Assembly: GCF_024129735.1 (NCBI RefSeq)
Contig: NZ_JAMXXK010000001.1
Location: 124,001-188,000, forward strand
Length of the DNA stretch: 64,000 bases
Source: Acinetobacter lwoffii
GTDB taxonomy: Bacteria > Pseudomonadota > Gammaproteobacteria > Pseudomonadales > Moraxellaceae
Reading direction: 5' to 3'
The translations under genes and the position numbers were made by a program. This document shows positions 46,864 to 57,482 of the stretch, piece after piece (position 1 is the first letter of the stretch; the number at the start of each line of letters is the position of its first letter). The notes beneath the pieces are model-generated. The model was not told the DNA's origin, did no database searches, and saw only the letters and a list, made by a program, of their open reading frames with translations.

Positions 46864-47877
46864 TCAGGCAGCCACCTCATATGAGCCATATTTAGCTTCA
46901 AATGCAGGCATCACTCTGTCACGCATAAACTGCATGAATGGCTCTAGTTCTGCATAAGCCTTAGATTCTTCAAGCAGATACCACATCACACGTGGTAAGT
47001 CCTTGAGATAACCTGACTTGCCATCACGTTCAAACAGACGCACAAAAATACCTAAAATCTTGATATGACGCTGAATCGCCATCATGTCGGCGTCTTTTTT
47101 AAACTGTTCAAAGTCACGCTCTTCTTTAGCAGATGCTGGCAACAAGTCATAAAAGTTTTTGAACCAGCGATACACACGATCGGCATTCCACTGTACATAG
47201 GCATCACGGGTAATCGAGATCAAGTCATAAGTATCCGCACCAATCACAGCATCCTGAAAATCAATCACACCCAGTTCGGTTTCATTGTCGATTTTCATCA
47301 AGTTACGACTATGGAAATCCCGATGCACGATCACCTGTGGCTGTGCCAATGCGGCATTCGCCAAAATCGCAAAAGTGCGTTTGATCAAGGCGCTTTCTGA
47401 TTCAGTCAGTTGAACCTTTAACGCTGGTAACATCCAGTCAGTCAGCAATTCCATTTCCGAGATCAGTTTTTCATAAGAATATGCCGGGAAATGCCCTTCT
47501 CCAGCAATCGATTGTAGTTGAATGAGCTGCTTAAAGCTTTGCTCATAATAGGCATCTACAGTCTCGTCATTCAGCAGATTCGACAGCAGCACATCACCAA
47601 AGTCTTCGAGCAGTAAAAAGCCATTTTCCAGGTCTTTTGCCACGATATGCGGAACACGCACGCCATGTGCATCAAAAAACTCATCTATCGTCACAAAAGG
47701 CACACAATCTTCTTTTTCTGGTGGTGCATCCATCAGCATAAATGTTTTATTATTCAGTTTGATTCGTGCATAACGACGGAAGCTGGCATCACCTGCTAAA
47801 AAATGAGTTTCAAATTGATCTGAACCGAGTACAGAGGCAATCCAAGATTGTATCAATTGTTCGCGTTGTGTATTCAT
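46864..47877 (-). CDS. amgK: N-acetylmuramate/N-acetylglucosamine anomeric kinase AmgK
   Basis: An aminoglycoside-phosphotransferase-fold sugar kinase of 337 residues. HRDFHSRNLM is the catalytic loop and VIDFQDAVIGADTYDLISI the metal-binding DFQ block. It phosphorylates the anomeric hydroxyl of MurNAc for MurU. A TTG at 47883 also opens the frame; the ATG at 47877 is preferred. It is divergent from lptD, as in pseudomonads. Confidence 0.94.
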   Translation of the reverse strand: MNTQREQLIQSWIASVLGSDQFETHFLAGDASFRRYARIKLNNKTFMLMDAPPEKEDCVPFVTIDEFFDAHGVRVPHIVAKDLENGFLLLEDFGDVLLSNLLNDETVDAYYEQSFKQLIQLQSIAGEGHFPAYSYEKLISEMELLTDWMLPALKVQLTESESALIKRTFAILANAALAQPQVIVHRDFHSRNLMKIDNETELGVIDFQDAVIGADTYDLISITRDAYVQWNADRVYRWFKNFYDLLPASAKEERDFEQFKKDADMMAIQRHIKILGIFVRLFERDGKSGYLKDLPRVMWYLLEESKAYAELEPFMQFMRDRVMPAFEAKYGSYEVAA

Positions 47878-47989
47878 TTGCAATTAATTCTAATACAGGC
47901 TGAGTTTTTAAAGTGCTAAGTGTAGCTACTTATCAACTTTTTCTCTATGATGCGACAATAATTAATTGCGATAAAAGCATGATTGGTTA

Positions 47990-50452
47990 ATGAGACAAAT
48001 GAAGCATCACTTTAAAATAAATCCTCTAGCGACTGCGATCTTAACCCTTTTATGTGGCAGCTCAGCCTCCGGCTATGCTGCATCAAATGTCTCGTCCGAT
48101 GTAAATGCAGAACAACTCAAACAGCGCATAAATGAGACCTATCCAGGTGAAGCATTCTTTTCGCAATACTATGTCGACAAATCCTCAGCTGAAGCACAGC
48201 AGCGGCAGGAAAAATACTTAAGTTCGGCTTATTGTGAAGGCACCTGGGTGACCCCGATTGCCCCAGATGCAGCAACCGTTGCGCCAGATCAGGCTACATC
48301 CACCATTACTGCAGATTATGGACACTACAATCCAGCAGGTGACTCTTATTTAGAAGGCAATGTCATCATTGACCAGCAAGGTCGCCAGATTCGTGCTGAA
48401 CGCGTAACGATTGATCAAACCCAGACCTATGCCAAAGCAGAAGGTCGGGTACAACTTGCTCAGGGTGGCCTGCTCTCACAAAGTGATGATATTAATTATA
48501 ATTTAAAGACCCAAGAAGGCGACCTAAATAACAGCTTCTATATTGCCGAGCAGCAACATGCGCATGGTCGGGCAGAAAAGATCGCCAGAACCTCGACCGA
48601 GACGGTAGAACTGGAAAATGCGACCTATACCACCTGTCCACCTGAGCAAAAACCGACTTGGAAAATCCAGGCAGAAAAGATCAAGCTGAATCAGGAAACC
48701 GGACGGGGTGAAACCCGGAATACCAAGTTGTATGTTAAAGATGTTCCGGTTTTAGCGGTTCCCTATTTCAACTTCCCGATTGATGACCGCCGCACTACCG
48801 GTATTCTGACGCCGACATTTGGCTTTACCAATGATGGTGGTCTGGAACTGGGGGTTCCGGTTTACCTGAATTTAGCACCACAATATGATGCGACAATTAC
48901 GCCGCGTTATATTGGCGATCGTGGGGTAATGCTGGATGGCGAGTTCCGTTATCTGACTGAAAATTATGGTGAAGGCCGTATTTGGGGAGGTTATCTGCCT
49001 TCCGATGAAAGCTATAGCGATGAAGATCGTAAAAGCCTGCATTTTTTACATAATTGGCAGATCAATAATCAGCTTTCCACCAACCTTGAATATAACTACG
49101 CTTCAGACAAAGATTACTTTGCCGATCTGGACAATAACCCGAACTCTAAAACTGACCTGAACTTACGCCGTGCCTGGGAAGTCAATTATAAAAATGGTAT
49201 TCCTGGCTTAAAGGCACAATTCAAAGTCGAAGACTTCCAAACCCTAGATCCAACTGTACTGGATGAAGACCGTCCTTATGCACGTTTGCCACAGCTTTTA
49301 GTCAATTACAAAACTGGCAATCCATTGGGATTACAACTTGAGTTTAATAACGACACAGCATATTTCCAGAAGGATCTGAGAAATTTCGCTGATACTGACC
49401 CAACGGGTGAGAAGGTATATCAACCGAGTGGTACACGGATCTATAATGACTTTTCCGTGCGTTATAATCATTTTACCCCGTGGTCATTCTTCATTCCTCA
49501 GGCGACTGTACGCAACATCAATACTTTCTATGATGAAAAAACCCAAAGCCGTAGCGCGTCTAGTGAAAATAATTCAATTGTGGTGCCACAATTCACGCTG
49601 GACACCGGCTTAATTTTTGAAAAAGAAGGTACGTATCTACAGACCTTAACGCCTCGTCTGTTCTATGCGTATTCACCTTATGAGAACCAGCAGAATCAGC
49701 CAAACTTTGATTCAGTCGTCGCTTCGATTAATTATGATCAACTTTTCAGTGCGCGTCGCTTTTATGGTAATGACCGCCTGGAAGACAATAACTTTGCCTC
49801 CTTAGGTCTGAGCTATAGCCTATTTAATGAAGAAGGTCTGGAGCGCCTGCGTGCCAGCGTTGGACAGAGCTTTTTCTTTGAAGATCGCCGTGTAACGTTG
49901 GAAAATGATGCAGATGAATTCGACCGTGAAAGTCATACTGGCCCTGTAATTCAACTGACAAGCCAGCTGTCAAATAATGTTCACGTTAATCTGAACTCAA
50001 GCTGGATGTCGAATGGATCGAATGCCCAACGAGATTTGCAGGTTTATTATACCGGTGAGCAAGGCAATCTTTATAACCTAGGCTATTTCTATCGCAAAGA
50101 TATTCCGAACCGTCAAAAGAGCTATGATCATGTGGTGGGTTCATTTATCCAGCCGATTGCCAACAACTGGCGTCTGGTTGGACATGCCCAGTTTGACCTC
50201 GACAATAGTGTCGCACGGGAATATTTACTTGGCGTGAACTATGAGTCATGCTGTTGGGGAGTTTCTGTTTACGGTCGCTCATATTACAATGACTTAGACG
50301 ACGTTAATGATTCAAGCGTCAAAGCCAAACGCGCCATTATGGCCGAAGTCAGCCTGAAAGGCTTAGGTGGGTTAAGCAGCAAACTCACCTCATTACTAGA
50401 AAATCGTATTCTAGGTTTTAACAATATCAATCAAACTTGGACAGAACGTTAA
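47990..50452 (+). CDS. lptD: LPS-assembly outer membrane protein LptD
   Basis: An 820-residue outer-membrane beta barrel that inserts LPS with LptE. A signal peptide (residues ~4-30, ending near GYAA) is followed by the OstA-type periplasmic jellyroll (HYNPAGDSYLEGNVII, the repeated beta-strand pattern) and the large barrel (from about RRTTGILTPTFGF). Cysteines that form the LptD disulfides are visible at SAYCEGTW, TTCPPEQ and the adjacent pair in YESCCWG near the C terminus. The stop overlaps the surA ATG by one base. ATGs at 47990 and 47999 are both possible starts. Confidence 0.96.
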   Translation: MRQMKHHFKINPLATAILTLLCGSSASGYAASNVSSDVNAEQLKQRINETYPGEAFFSQYYVDKSSAEAQQRQEKYLSSAYCEGTWVTPIAPDAATVAPDQATSTITADYGHYNPAGDSYLEGNVIIDQQGRQIRAERVTIDQTQTYAKAEGRVQLAQGGLLSQSDDINYNLKTQEGDLNNSFYIAEQQHAHGRAEKIARTSTETVELENATYTTCPPEQKPTWKIQAEKIKLNQETGRGETRNTKLYVKDVPVLAVPYFNFPIDDRRTTGILTPTFGFTNDGGLELGVPVYLNLAPQYDATITPRYIGDRGVMLDGEFRYLTENYGEGRIWGGYLPSDESYSDEDRKSLHFLHNWQINNQLSTNLEYNYASDKDYFADLDNNPNSKTDLNLRRAWEVNYKNGIPGLKAQFKVEDFQTLDPTVLDEDRPYARLPQLLVNYKTGNPLGLQLEFNNDTAYFQKDLRNFADTDPTGEKVYQPSGTRIYNDFSVRYNHFTPWSFFIPQATVRNINTFYDEKTQSRSASSENNSIVVPQFTLDTGLIFEKEGTYLQTLTPRLFYAYSPYENQQNQPNFDSVVASINYDQLFSARRFYGNDRLEDNNFASLGLSYSLFNEEGLERLRASVGQSFFFEDRRVTLENDADEFDRESHTGPVIQLTSQLSNNVHVNLNSSWMSNGSNAQRDLQVYYTGEQGNLYNLGYFYRKDIPNRQKSYDHVVGSFIQPIANNWRLVGHAQFDLDNSVAREYLLGVNYESCCWGVSVYGRSYYNDLDDVNDSSVKAKRAIMAEVSLKGLGGLSSKLTSLLENRILGFNNINQTWTER

Positions 50453-51759
50453 TGAAGACAAAACAGTTAAAACAAATTTTTAAAGCAACCGCACTTGCGC
50501 TATGCCTTTCTTCAGCGATGACGACTTTTGCTGTTGCCCAACCTAAAGATGAAGTTGTAGCTGTAGTCGACAATAGTATCATTCTACGTAGTGACCTGGC
50601 TCAAGGTGTAGCCGAAATCTCACATCAGCTGCAAAAACAGAAAAAGGCAGTTCCACCACAACAATATCTTGAGCAACAAGCTTTAGAGCAACTGATTATT
50701 CGTCAGGCACAGCTTGAACAAGTTAAACGTTATAATATTCGTCCAGATGAAAAAGCTTTAAATGAAGCCGTCCTGAAAGTTGCCCGTGATTCTGGTTCAC
50801 CGAGTCTGGAAGCATTCCAGCAGAAACTGGATGCCATGGCGCCCAATACCTATGCTTCTTTACGAAACCGTATCGCTGAAGATTTAGCACTGAATCGTTT
50901 ACGTCAACAAATCGTGACTTCACGTATTCAAATTACAGATCAAGATGTTAAAAACTTCCTAAATACCCCGCAAGGTCAAGCTTTGCTTGGCAGTCAGGTC
51001 CATGTACTGCATTTACGGGTAAGCGGTGAAAATGCTGAACAAATTGCAACAAAGGTAAAGCAAGAATTAAATAGCAGCAATGACATTCAGGCGATCAGCA
51101 AAAAGTACAGCACTGGCGGCGTTAAAGTCGAAGCTGCTGATATGGGTGTGAGAAACCTGTCAGAAATTCCAGCAGAACTGGCTGCACGCGTGACCACCCT
51201 GCAACCAGGTCAAACTTCTGAACTGATTCCTGTCGCTGATGGTGTACATGTTCTGAAGCTCTTGGAACGTAAAGGTGGCGAACAGAAAGCCCTTGTTCCT
51301 CAATATTTAACACGACACATTCTGATTCAACCGTCTGAAGTGGTCAGTCCTGAAAATGCCAAACAAATGATTGATAGTCTGTATAACCGCCTCAAACAAG
51401 GTGAAGATTTTACTGTTTTAGCTTCAACGTTCTCCAATGATACTGGCTCGGCTCGTGATGGCGGAAGTCTTGGCTGGGTTAGCCCAGGGGTAATGGTACC
51501 TGAATTTGAACAGCAGATGAAAAGCACCCCAGTAGGTCAGTTCAGTAAACCATTTCAATCCCAGTTTGGCTGGCATATTCTGCAAGTGAGTGAAACACGC
51601 CAACAAGATATGACACAGGAATATCAGGAACGTATGGCTCGCCAATTGCTTGGTGAACGTCAATTTGATGCCGAATTAGATAGCTGGTTACGTGAAACGC
51701 GCAATAATGCTTATGTAGAAATCAAAGATCCTCAACTGGATCCTAAACGTAACCGTTAA
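50452..51759 (+). CDS. surA: Periplasmic chaperone/peptidyl-prolyl isomerase SurA
   Basis: Chaperone for outer-membrane proteins such as LptD. About 435 residues from ATG 50452, the codon that overlaps the lptD stop. A Sec signal (LSSAMTTFAVAQ) precedes the N-terminal chaperone domain (VVAVVDNSIILRSDLAQGV). Two parvulin domains follow; the second is clear (RHILIQPSEVV, then GGSLGWVSPGVMVPEFEQ, and FGWHILQV), while the first is degenerate. A strong terminator ends the lptD-surA unit. Confidence 0.95.
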   Translation: MKTKQLKQIFKATALALCLSSAMTTFAVAQPKDEVVAVVDNSIILRSDLAQGVAEISHQLQKQKKAVPPQQYLEQQALEQLIIRQAQLEQVKRYNIRPDEKALNEAVLKVARDSGSPSLEAFQQKLDAMAPNTYASLRNRIAEDLALNRLRQQIVTSRIQITDQDVKNFLNTPQGQALLGSQVHVLHLRVSGENAEQIATKVKQELNSSNDIQAISKKYSTGGVKVEAADMGVRNLSEIPAELAARVTTLQPGQTSELIPVADGVHVLKLLERKGGEQKALVPQYLTRHILIQPSEVVSPENAKQMIDSLYNRLKQGEDFTVLASTFSNDTGSARDGGSLGWVSPGVMVPEFEQQMKSTPVGQFSKPFQSQFGWHILQVSETRQQDMTQEYQERMARQLLGERQFDAELDSWLRETRNNAYVEIKDPQLDPKRNR

Positions 51760-51775
51760 GCCTTACCATAATCCT

Positions 51776-51805
51776 AAAAAGCCAACGACATCTCGTTGGC
51801 TTTTT
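51776..51805 (+). terminator. Rho-independent terminator of surA
   Basis: gccaacga (51781-51788) pairs with tcgttggc (51793-51800) over loop catc, with A5 before and T5 after. It follows the surA stop by 16 bases. Confidence 0.92.
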
Positions 51806-51833
51806 ATTTAAAAAACTTAAAACGTACAGATAT

Positions 51834-51864
51834 AAAAAAACCTCTCATATAGAGAGGTTTTTTA
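51834..51864 (-). terminator. Rho-independent terminator of hfq
   Basis: cctctc (51841-51846) and gagagg (51852-51857) with A7/T6 tracts on the two sides form a bidirectional-looking hairpin; on the minus strand it lies 15 bases after the hfq stop. Confidence 0.9.
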
Positions 51865-51878
51865 ATTTTCAAACTCGA

Positions 51879-52409
51879 TTAACGATTGTTTTCATCGTCT
51901 GAAGAGTCTTCAAATTTAGTGTCGTTGTCAAAACCAGTGCCTTGACCACCAAAGCCAGCACCTTGACCACCGAAGCCACCTTGACCACCGAAGCCGGCAC
52001 CTTGACCACCGAAGCCGGCACCTTGACCACCAAAGCCACCGCCTTGACCGCCGAAGCCACCTTGACCACCGAAGCCGCCGCCTTGACCGCCAAAACCACC
52101 TTGACCACCGAAGCCGCCAGCACCTTGACCGCCACCAAAGCCACCTGCAGCACCTTGACCACCGAAGCCCGCACCTTGTGGACCAGCAGGCGCGCCAGCA
52201 GGACGTGGATTACGTGCAGGTACTACAGTTGAAATTGCATGCTTATAAACCATTTGGCTTACTGTATTTTTTAATAAAACCACGTATTGGTCAAAAGATT
52301 CGATATGACCTTGTAATTTAATACCGTTTACCAGGAAGATAGATACTGGGATACGTTCCTTACGGAGAGAATTCAAGAATGGATCTTGTAAAGTTTGACC
52401 TTTAGACAT
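51879..52409 (-). CDS. hfq: RNA chaperone Hfq with long glycine-rich C-terminal tail
   Basis: The Sm-like core is residues 1-66: [25 protein letters not shown] is helix 1 plus the first strands, and Tyr55-Lys56-His57 (YKHAIS) is the proximal poly(U)-binding motif. From about residue 73 to 176 a low-complexity tail repeats GFGGQG-type units and ends in an acidic stretch (DSSDDENNR). Such tails are known in Acinetobacter and Moraxella Hfq; the E. coli protein stops near 102. GGAG precedes the ATG. It follows miaA by 91 bases, the conserved order. Confidence 0.96.
   Translation of the reverse strand: MSKGQTLQDPFLNSLRKERIPVSIFLVNGIKLQGHIESFDQYVVLLKNTVSQMVYKHAISTVVPARNPRPAGAPAGPQGAGFGGQGAAGGFGGGQGAGGFGGQGGFGGQGGGFGGQGGFGGQGGGFGGQGAGFGGQGAGFGGQGGFGGQGAGFGGQGTGFDNDTKFEDSSDDENNR
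51940..52180 (-). repeat. Imperfect tandem repeat encoding the Hfq glycine-rich tail
   Basis: Units of the form ccttgaccaccgaagcc recur about a dozen times with small changes, each encoding GFGGQG on the minus strand. The periods are multiples of three, so copy-number change keeps the hfq frame. Confidence 0.9.
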
Positions 52410-52500
52410 GTTATAACTCCAAAAAAATTAAAAATCAGCGCAAAAACTATCTCTATTTTTCAATTAAAAATTATAAAAAAGATAGTCCCTAAATTTTGCT

Positions 52501-53445
52501 TTATCCGTGACAGTTTCGCAAGTCTTCTTGAGCCTGCTGTAGCGTAAAATATGTTGTAAATTTATGCTTTTCTTGCAAAGACCTTAACCACGTATATTGA
52601 CGTTTTGCAAGTTGTCGTGTCGCAAATAAAGCTTTATCCTCCATTTCCCGTTGCTTTTCCTTGGTTTTATCAGCATTTTTTAAGAATTCCATAGCCTGAC
52701 GATAACCCACTGAACGCATGGAAGGTAAATTTTCATTAAAATCGTATTTTTCAATTAAATTCACAACTTCATTTAAAAAACCGCTTTTCCACATAATTTC
52801 CAGACGTTGTTCAATACGCCCATGTAATTCTAACCGATCTGGCATCAGTGCATAATTATGGAAACTGTAACGATATGGTAAGTTTTTAGGTTGTTCTGCC
52901 TGTAGTTTTGTAATCGGCTCACCAGTCAATTTAAAAACTTCCAAGGCTCGAATAATGCGCTGCTTGTCGCTAACCTTGAATTTTTCACCGGCAATCGGAT
53001 CGACTGCACATAATTCTGCATAAACCGCTTCCCAGCCCTCCTGCTCACCCTTGGCTTCAATCTCTGCCCGAATAGCATAGTCTGCACTTGGTAGGTTATC
53101 TGACAAACCTTCAAGCAAGGCCTTAAAATACAGCATGGTGCCACCGACCAGAATCGGGGTTTTACCACGCGCATGAATATCATCAATCAGGCAGCAAGCA
53201 TCTTCGACAAAGTTGGCTGCAGAATACACTTCAAGTGGACTGATAATATCAATCAGATGATGCGGATAGCGCGTCAGTTCCTCTTTAGAAGGTTTGGCTG
53301 TACCAATGTCCATTTCCCGATAAACCAGTGCAGAATCGACCGAAATCAGCTCAAATCCCCCTTGCTCATACAGTTCACATGCCAAAGCGGTTTTACCACT
53401 TGCAGTTGGCCCCATTAAATTGATGACCGGCAATTGATTGGACAT
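52501..53445 (-). CDS. miaA: tRNA dimethylallyltransferase
   Basis: Transfers the dimethylallyl group to adenosine 37 of tRNAs reading UNN codons. GPTASGKT at 12-19 is the P-loop, followed by [32 protein letters not shown] and the C-terminal [12 protein letters not shown] are the tRNA-binding and catalytic blocks. The 314 residues are standard. It follows mutL by six bases. Confidence 0.97.
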   Translation of the reverse strand: MSNQLPVINLMGPTASGKTALACELYEQGGFELISVDSALVYREMDIGTAKPSKEELTRYPHHLIDIISPLEVYSAANFVEDACCLIDDIHARGKTPILVGGTMLYFKALLEGLSDNLPSADYAIRAEIEAKGEQEGWEAVYAELCAVDPIAGEKFKVSDKQRIIRALEVFKLTGEPITKLQAEQPKNLPYRYSFHNYALMPDRLELHGRIEQRLEIMWKSGFLNEVVNLIEKYDFNENLPSMRSVGYRQAMEFLKNADKTKEKQREMEDKALFATRQLAKRQYTWLRSLQEKHKFTTYFTLQQAQEDLRNCHG

Positions 53446-53451
53446 GTAAAA

Positions 53452-55419
53452 CTACTCTCCTCGAGCAAAAAGTTTATCTAGTTGAGCCAATGGAAAGGCG
53501 CGCCAAGTCGGGCGGCCATGATTACATTGACTAGCAAATTCGGTTTGTTCCATCTGACGTAATAAAGCATTCATTTCCGACAGGCTTAAAATACGATGCG
53601 CTCGCACTGCACCATGACAGGCCATGCCTGCCAGAATCTGGTCACGCTTCTGCAATAGACTTTGTGCCTGATCACCCGGATCTAAATCATTCAATAATTC
53701 AGGAATCAAGGCATCAAAATCGGCCTTGTGTAGAATAGCGGGAACGCCGCGCACAATCACCTGCTCATCACCATACTGATCAATTTCCAGACCCAAACGT
53801 GCCAACTGCTCTTTCAGCTCTTCTACCCGCATCGCCTGCATCCGGCTAATATTCACGACTTTTGGAATCAGCAATTGCTGTGACGTCCAGAATTCAGGTT
53901 TATCCCAGGCCGATTTCATCTGCTGCAAGACGATACGCTCATGCGCCGCATGCATATCGACAATAATCAGACCTTCGGTATTTTGCGCCAGAATATAAAT
54001 GCCGTGTAACTGGGCAATGGCAATACCCAGTGGATGCTCATCCACTTTGGTGTTTACATGTGTCTGAAAAGACTGCTCAGGACTGAATGCTTCGGCTTCT
54101 GAACTTTCTCTCAACGGAGCCAGATAACTTTTCAATGCATTATTCAGCTGCTGTGAACCTGCATAGGATGCATTGTAATCTCGGGCATAATTCACAACTT
54201 GCGGACCTGAAGATTCAAAATCGGTCAGTACATCCGAAGCTTCGTGACTACTTGTGGTAGATATGGGTCTAGCCATCTGCTGTTGCGAATGCACATTCTG
54301 ATGCAGGCTAAACTGCTCCTGATAACGTAGTTGTGGCGTCACAAAATTAGGCTGTTGATCCTGTTTCATTGCCTCGGCCAGATCCGCAGTTGCAGTCTGG
54401 AATTGTGCCAGCGTTTCCTTGGCATAATGCCGCACAAACTCGTGTACTTCACGTTGATTCAGGAAGCGAATTTCATGCTTGGTCGGATGAACGTTCACAT
54501 CAACATTTTCTGGATCAACTTCCAAAAACAGTAAATAAGCCGCATGCTGATGTCCATGCAAGATACCATCATAGGCCATACGCAAGGCATGGGAAATCGT
54601 TTTGTCTTTGACAATCCGGCCATTCACATAGACATATTGCAGATCTGCCTGCGCACGTGCATCTGAAGGATGGCCAAGCCAACCAGACAAACGCATATTG
54701 ATACTTTCTGCATCGATCCAATAGGCATTTTCAGTAAACTGGCGGCCAAGCAATTGTTGTACCCGCTGAAAACGCAAAGCGCCGCTATCCGCCACGGGTA
54801 AATTCAGCTTGATGCTTTCATTATGTTCTAGCACAAACCGGATATCAAAATGCGTCAGTGCCATACGGCGTACAATTTCTTCAATATGACCAAATTCAGT
54901 GCCCGGTTTTTTCAGGAATTTACGCCGTGCAGGCACATTAAAAAACAAATCCTGAACCCGGATATGCGTCCCTTTCGAGGCTGCAACAGCCTGAATTTCC
55001 TGATGATCAAAAGCCGTACCATTGACTTCGACCTGATAACCGATGCCCTCGTCACTTTGACTGCTGATCATGGTCAGGCGTGAAACTGCTGCTATCGACG
55101 CCAGTGCCTCGCCACGAAAGCCCAGACTGCTGATTGCATACAGCTCATCAGCACTCTGGATCTTGCTGGTGGCATGACGCATGACGGCCAAAGCCAGATC
55201 TTCAGCATGAATGCCGCGACCATTGTCGATGATTTCAATTAAAGTACTGCCGCCCTGTTCGACCCGAATGATCAGTTCTGTCGCACCCGCATCAATCGAG
55301 TTTTCCAGTAATTCCTTGACCACAGAGGCCGGACGTTCAATCACCTCACCTGCGGCAATCTGGTTGGCAAGTGCAGGATCAAGGGCACGAATACGGCGCA
55401 GGCTTAAATCATTCGACAT
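53452..55419 (-). CDS. mutL: DNA mismatch repair protein MutL
   Basis: The GHKL ATPase N terminus is intact ([62 protein letters not shown]). A low-complexity linker follows, and the C-terminal dimerisation domain ends with ATP-independent blocks such as AHERI and [11 protein letters not shown]. About 655 residues from ATG 55419. A longer frame begins upstream, but that stretch overlaps tsaE. No DQHA-type endonuclease motif was recognised. Confidence 0.96.
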   Translation of the reverse strand: MSNDLSLRRIRALDPALANQIAAGEVIERPASVVKELLENSIDAGATELIIRVEQGGSTLIEIIDNGRGIHAEDLALAVMRHATSKIQSADELYAISSLGFRGEALASIAAVSRLTMISSQSDEGIGYQVEVNGTAFDHQEIQAVAASKGTHIRVQDLFFNVPARRKFLKKPGTEFGHIEEIVRRMALTHFDIRFVLEHNESIKLNLPVADSGALRFQRVQQLLGRQFTENAYWIDAESINMRLSGWLGHPSDARAQADLQYVYVNGRIVKDKTISHALRMAYDGILHGHQHAAYLLFLEVDPENVDVNVHPTKHEIRFLNQREVHEFVRHYAKETLAQFQTATADLAEAMKQDQQPNFVTPQLRYQEQFSLHQNVHSQQQMARPISTTSSHEASDVLTDFESSGPQVVNYARDYNASYAGSQQLNNALKSYLAPLRESSEAEAFSPEQSFQTHVNTKVDEHPLGIAIAQLHGIYILAQNTEGLIIVDMHAAHERIVLQQMKSAWDKPEFWTSQQLLIPKVVNISRMQAMRVEELKEQLARLGLEIDQYGDEQVIVRGVPAILHKADFDALIPELLNDLDPGDQAQSLLQKRDQILAGMACHGAVRAHRILSLSEMNALLRQMEQTEFASQCNHGRPTWRAFPLAQLDKLFARGE

Positions 55420-55888
55420 GTGGAAATTGACGCTCCAGAGCCTCTCGTAAGGCAAGATTCGATGAAGTCAGGCTTGCAGTACGGGTCAGCTCATCTTCAG
55501 ATTTTAAAATTTCAATAATCAGGTCAGCTTGCGGAATTTCATCGCCACCTTTGGATGGCCATTCAAACAAAAATAGCGCATTCGGTGTTTCCAGATAATC
55601 CCGGATTCCCATCAGTTCCAGTTCATACGGATCATTCAGACGATACAAGTCAAAATGAAAAATATCCTGACCATTAATTTGATAGGGTTCGACCAGTGTA
55701 TAAGTTGGACTTTTCACTGAACCTTTATGACCCAACTGTTGCAAATAATAACGCGTTAAGGTCGTTTTTCCTGCCCCTAAATCACCGATCAGATATACGA
55801 CTCCCGCAGAGAAATTTTCGGCCAGAACCTTGGCCAGTTTTTGGGTATCGTCTTCATGATTTAAAGTGACATTAAATGAATAAGGCAT
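55409..55888 (-). CDS. tsaE: tRNA threonylcarbamoyladenosine biosynthesis ATPase TsaE
   Basis: A small P-loop protein of the t6A37 pathway that works with TsaB and TsaD. The Walker A motif is [19 protein letters not shown] and FHFDLYRL complete the family pattern. Starting at ATG 55888 gives about 159 residues, the usual size, whereas the open frame runs on to 56020 through an unlikely basic stretch that overlaps the divergent pseudouridine synthase start. It overlaps the mutL start by 11 bases. Confidence 0.93.
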   Translation of the reverse strand: MPYSFNVTLNHEDDTQKLAKVLAENFSAGVVYLIGDLGAGKTTLTRYYLQQLGHKGSVKSPTYTLVEPYQINGQDIFHFDLYRLNDPYELELMGIRDYLETPNALFLFEWPSKGGDEIPQADLIIEILKSEDELTRTASLTSSNLALREALERQFPHVE

Positions 55889-56014
55889 ATTACTCACAAC
55901 ATGATGCAAAAGAATAAATATGATAGCATCGCCACGCTTTAAAAGCCTATTCACCTGTGTGAGAAACTGTATTTTTTCACAGCATCTGTTCCTTAAGAGG
56001 TTAATCTGCCTGCC

Positions 56015-56923
56015 ATGCAACCGACTGTTGAATTTAACCCACCCATGCTCAATGGGGTCAGTGCCAGTAAAGTGTTTTTGCCAACCAGTCCGGATGCGCC
56101 CCTGACAGTTTTTGCTTATTTATGCACGCAATTTGCGCATATCGCAGCAGATGAATGGCAATCTCGTTTCGCCGAGGGTTTAGTCTATGATGCCCAAGGC
56201 AACAGATTAAGCACAGAAAGTCCATTTCAGGCCAATAGCCATTGTTTCTATTATCGCTTTTTGGCACATGAAGTGCATGTGCCTTTTCAACATCAGATTT
56301 TATTTGAAAATGAGTATTTCATGGTGGTCGATAAACCGCATTTTTTGACCATGAGCCCGACCGGACAATATGTGCAGGAAACGCTATTGGTTCGTCTTAA
56401 AAAGCAAACCGGCAATGAGCATTTAACGCCTATTCACCGGCTGGATCGTGAAACGGCAGGTGTGGTCCTGATTTCCAAATGTGTGGAATCACGTGGCCTG
56501 TATCAACAATTATTTGCTACACGGCAGGTGCAAAAAACCTATCATGCGATTGCGGCCTATCAACCTGATTTAAAATTTCCATTGATCACGCGATTAAGAA
56601 TGGAAAAGGGACAGCCCTTTTATACCATGCACGTGCTAGACGGAACGCCGAATAGCGAGACGGCGATTGACCTGCTGGAACATAATACAGAATGGGCTAA
56701 ATATGAGTTGAAACCGCATACTGGCAAACAGCACCAATTACGGGTGCACTTGAATCATCTGGGTATTCCGATCCGTCATGATCCCTTTTATCCCCAGGTA
56801 GCGCACAAGGCGGAAGATGATTTTTATGCACCTTTAAGTTTATTGGCCAAACATATTCAATTCATCGATCCGATCACGCAGAAAAGCATGAATTTCAGCT
56901 CGCAACTTGAATTGACACTGTAA
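56015..56923 (+). CDS. RluA-family pseudouridine synthase
   Basis: A 302-residue RNA pseudouridine synthase. The catalytic motif [10 protein letters not shown] is at 141-150 with Asp144 as nucleophile; [14 protein letters not shown] precedes it, and [19 protein letters not shown] is the C-terminal signature. The N-terminal ~90 residues do not look like a standard S4 domain. The class matches the PA1840-like branch with unknown RNA target. It is divergent from the tsaE-mutL run. ATG 56045 is an alternative start. Confidence 0.9.
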   Translation: MQPTVEFNPPMLNGVSASKVFLPTSPDAPLTVFAYLCTQFAHIAADEWQSRFAEGLVYDAQGNRLSTESPFQANSHCFYYRFLAHEVHVPFQHQILFENEYFMVVDKPHFLTMSPTGQYVQETLLVRLKKQTGNEHLTPIHRLDRETAGVVLISKCVESRGLYQQLFATRQVQKTYHAIAAYQPDLKFPLITRLRMEKGQPFYTMHVLDGTPNSETAIDLLEHNTEWAKYELKPHTGKQHQLRVHLNHLGIPIRHDPFYPQVAHKAEDDFYAPLSLLAKHIQFIDPITQKSMNFSSQLELTL

Positions 56924-57037
56924 ATCGCTTGTCATTACAGATTATTTTCTAAAATCGGTCGCTTTAAGATTGAATTTCAAACGTAATTGATTAGAATAAA
57001 GGCGAAAAGTTAAGTAATTTAAAGCTTTAAAAATATT

Positions 57038-57385
57038 ATGAGAAAAACTGAAGTTTATCAAATTCGCTTGGACTCGCAAGAGAAGAAACAAGCCTTTGCG
57101 GTATTTAAGCAATTGGGGATTACGCCAGCTCAGGCCGTGCGTCTTTTTTTCAAGCAAGTGGTGATTACCAAATCGATCCCCTTCTCGATTGAAAACCAGA
57201 ATATCAATCTGGAACAACTGATCCGGCTGCGCAAGCTGAAACAAAATGAAGCGAAAACCGAGCAAAATGCGCTTTCCAGTTCGGCCCTGAATCTGCTGGA
57301 TGATCAGGAGATTGCATTGGATGATGATCATCTTGATTTATTTGAAGAGCTGAATGCCATTTTGGGTGAAAGCGACAAAATTTAA
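57038..57385 (+). CDS. RelB/DinJ-family (ribbon-helix-helix) antitoxin-like protein
   Basis: A 115-residue protein with a RelB/DinJ-type ribbon-helix-helix N terminus (TEVYQIRLDSQEKKQAFAVFKQLGITPAQAVRLFFKQVV) and an acidic C-terminal tail (DDQEIALDDDHLDLFEELNAIL) that would wrap a partner. No RelE/YafQ-type toxin follows. The next gene is a GNAT acetyltransferase 97 bases away. It may be an orphan antitoxin, a free regulator, or part of an unusual pair. The ribosome binding site is weak. Confidence in the fold is good, in the role low. Confidence 0.75.
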   Translation: MRKTEVYQIRLDSQEKKQAFAVFKQLGITPAQAVRLFFKQVVITKSIPFSIENQNINLEQLIRLRKLKQNEAKTEQNALSSSALNLLDDQEIALDDDHLDLFEELNAILGESDKI

Positions 57386-57482
57386 CATTGTTGCATTTCC
57401 GAACAATTTCTAAAGCCTGCCACTCATAAACTTCGCTATGCTTGATGCTGATAATCAATAAAAAATTAGCATGGAGTATGCA

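Noticed and set aside
51942-52232. Thr/Ala-rich 96-codon frame antisense to hfq
   Set aside because: It is a by-product of the low-complexity repeat in the hfq tail, with no ribosome binding site.
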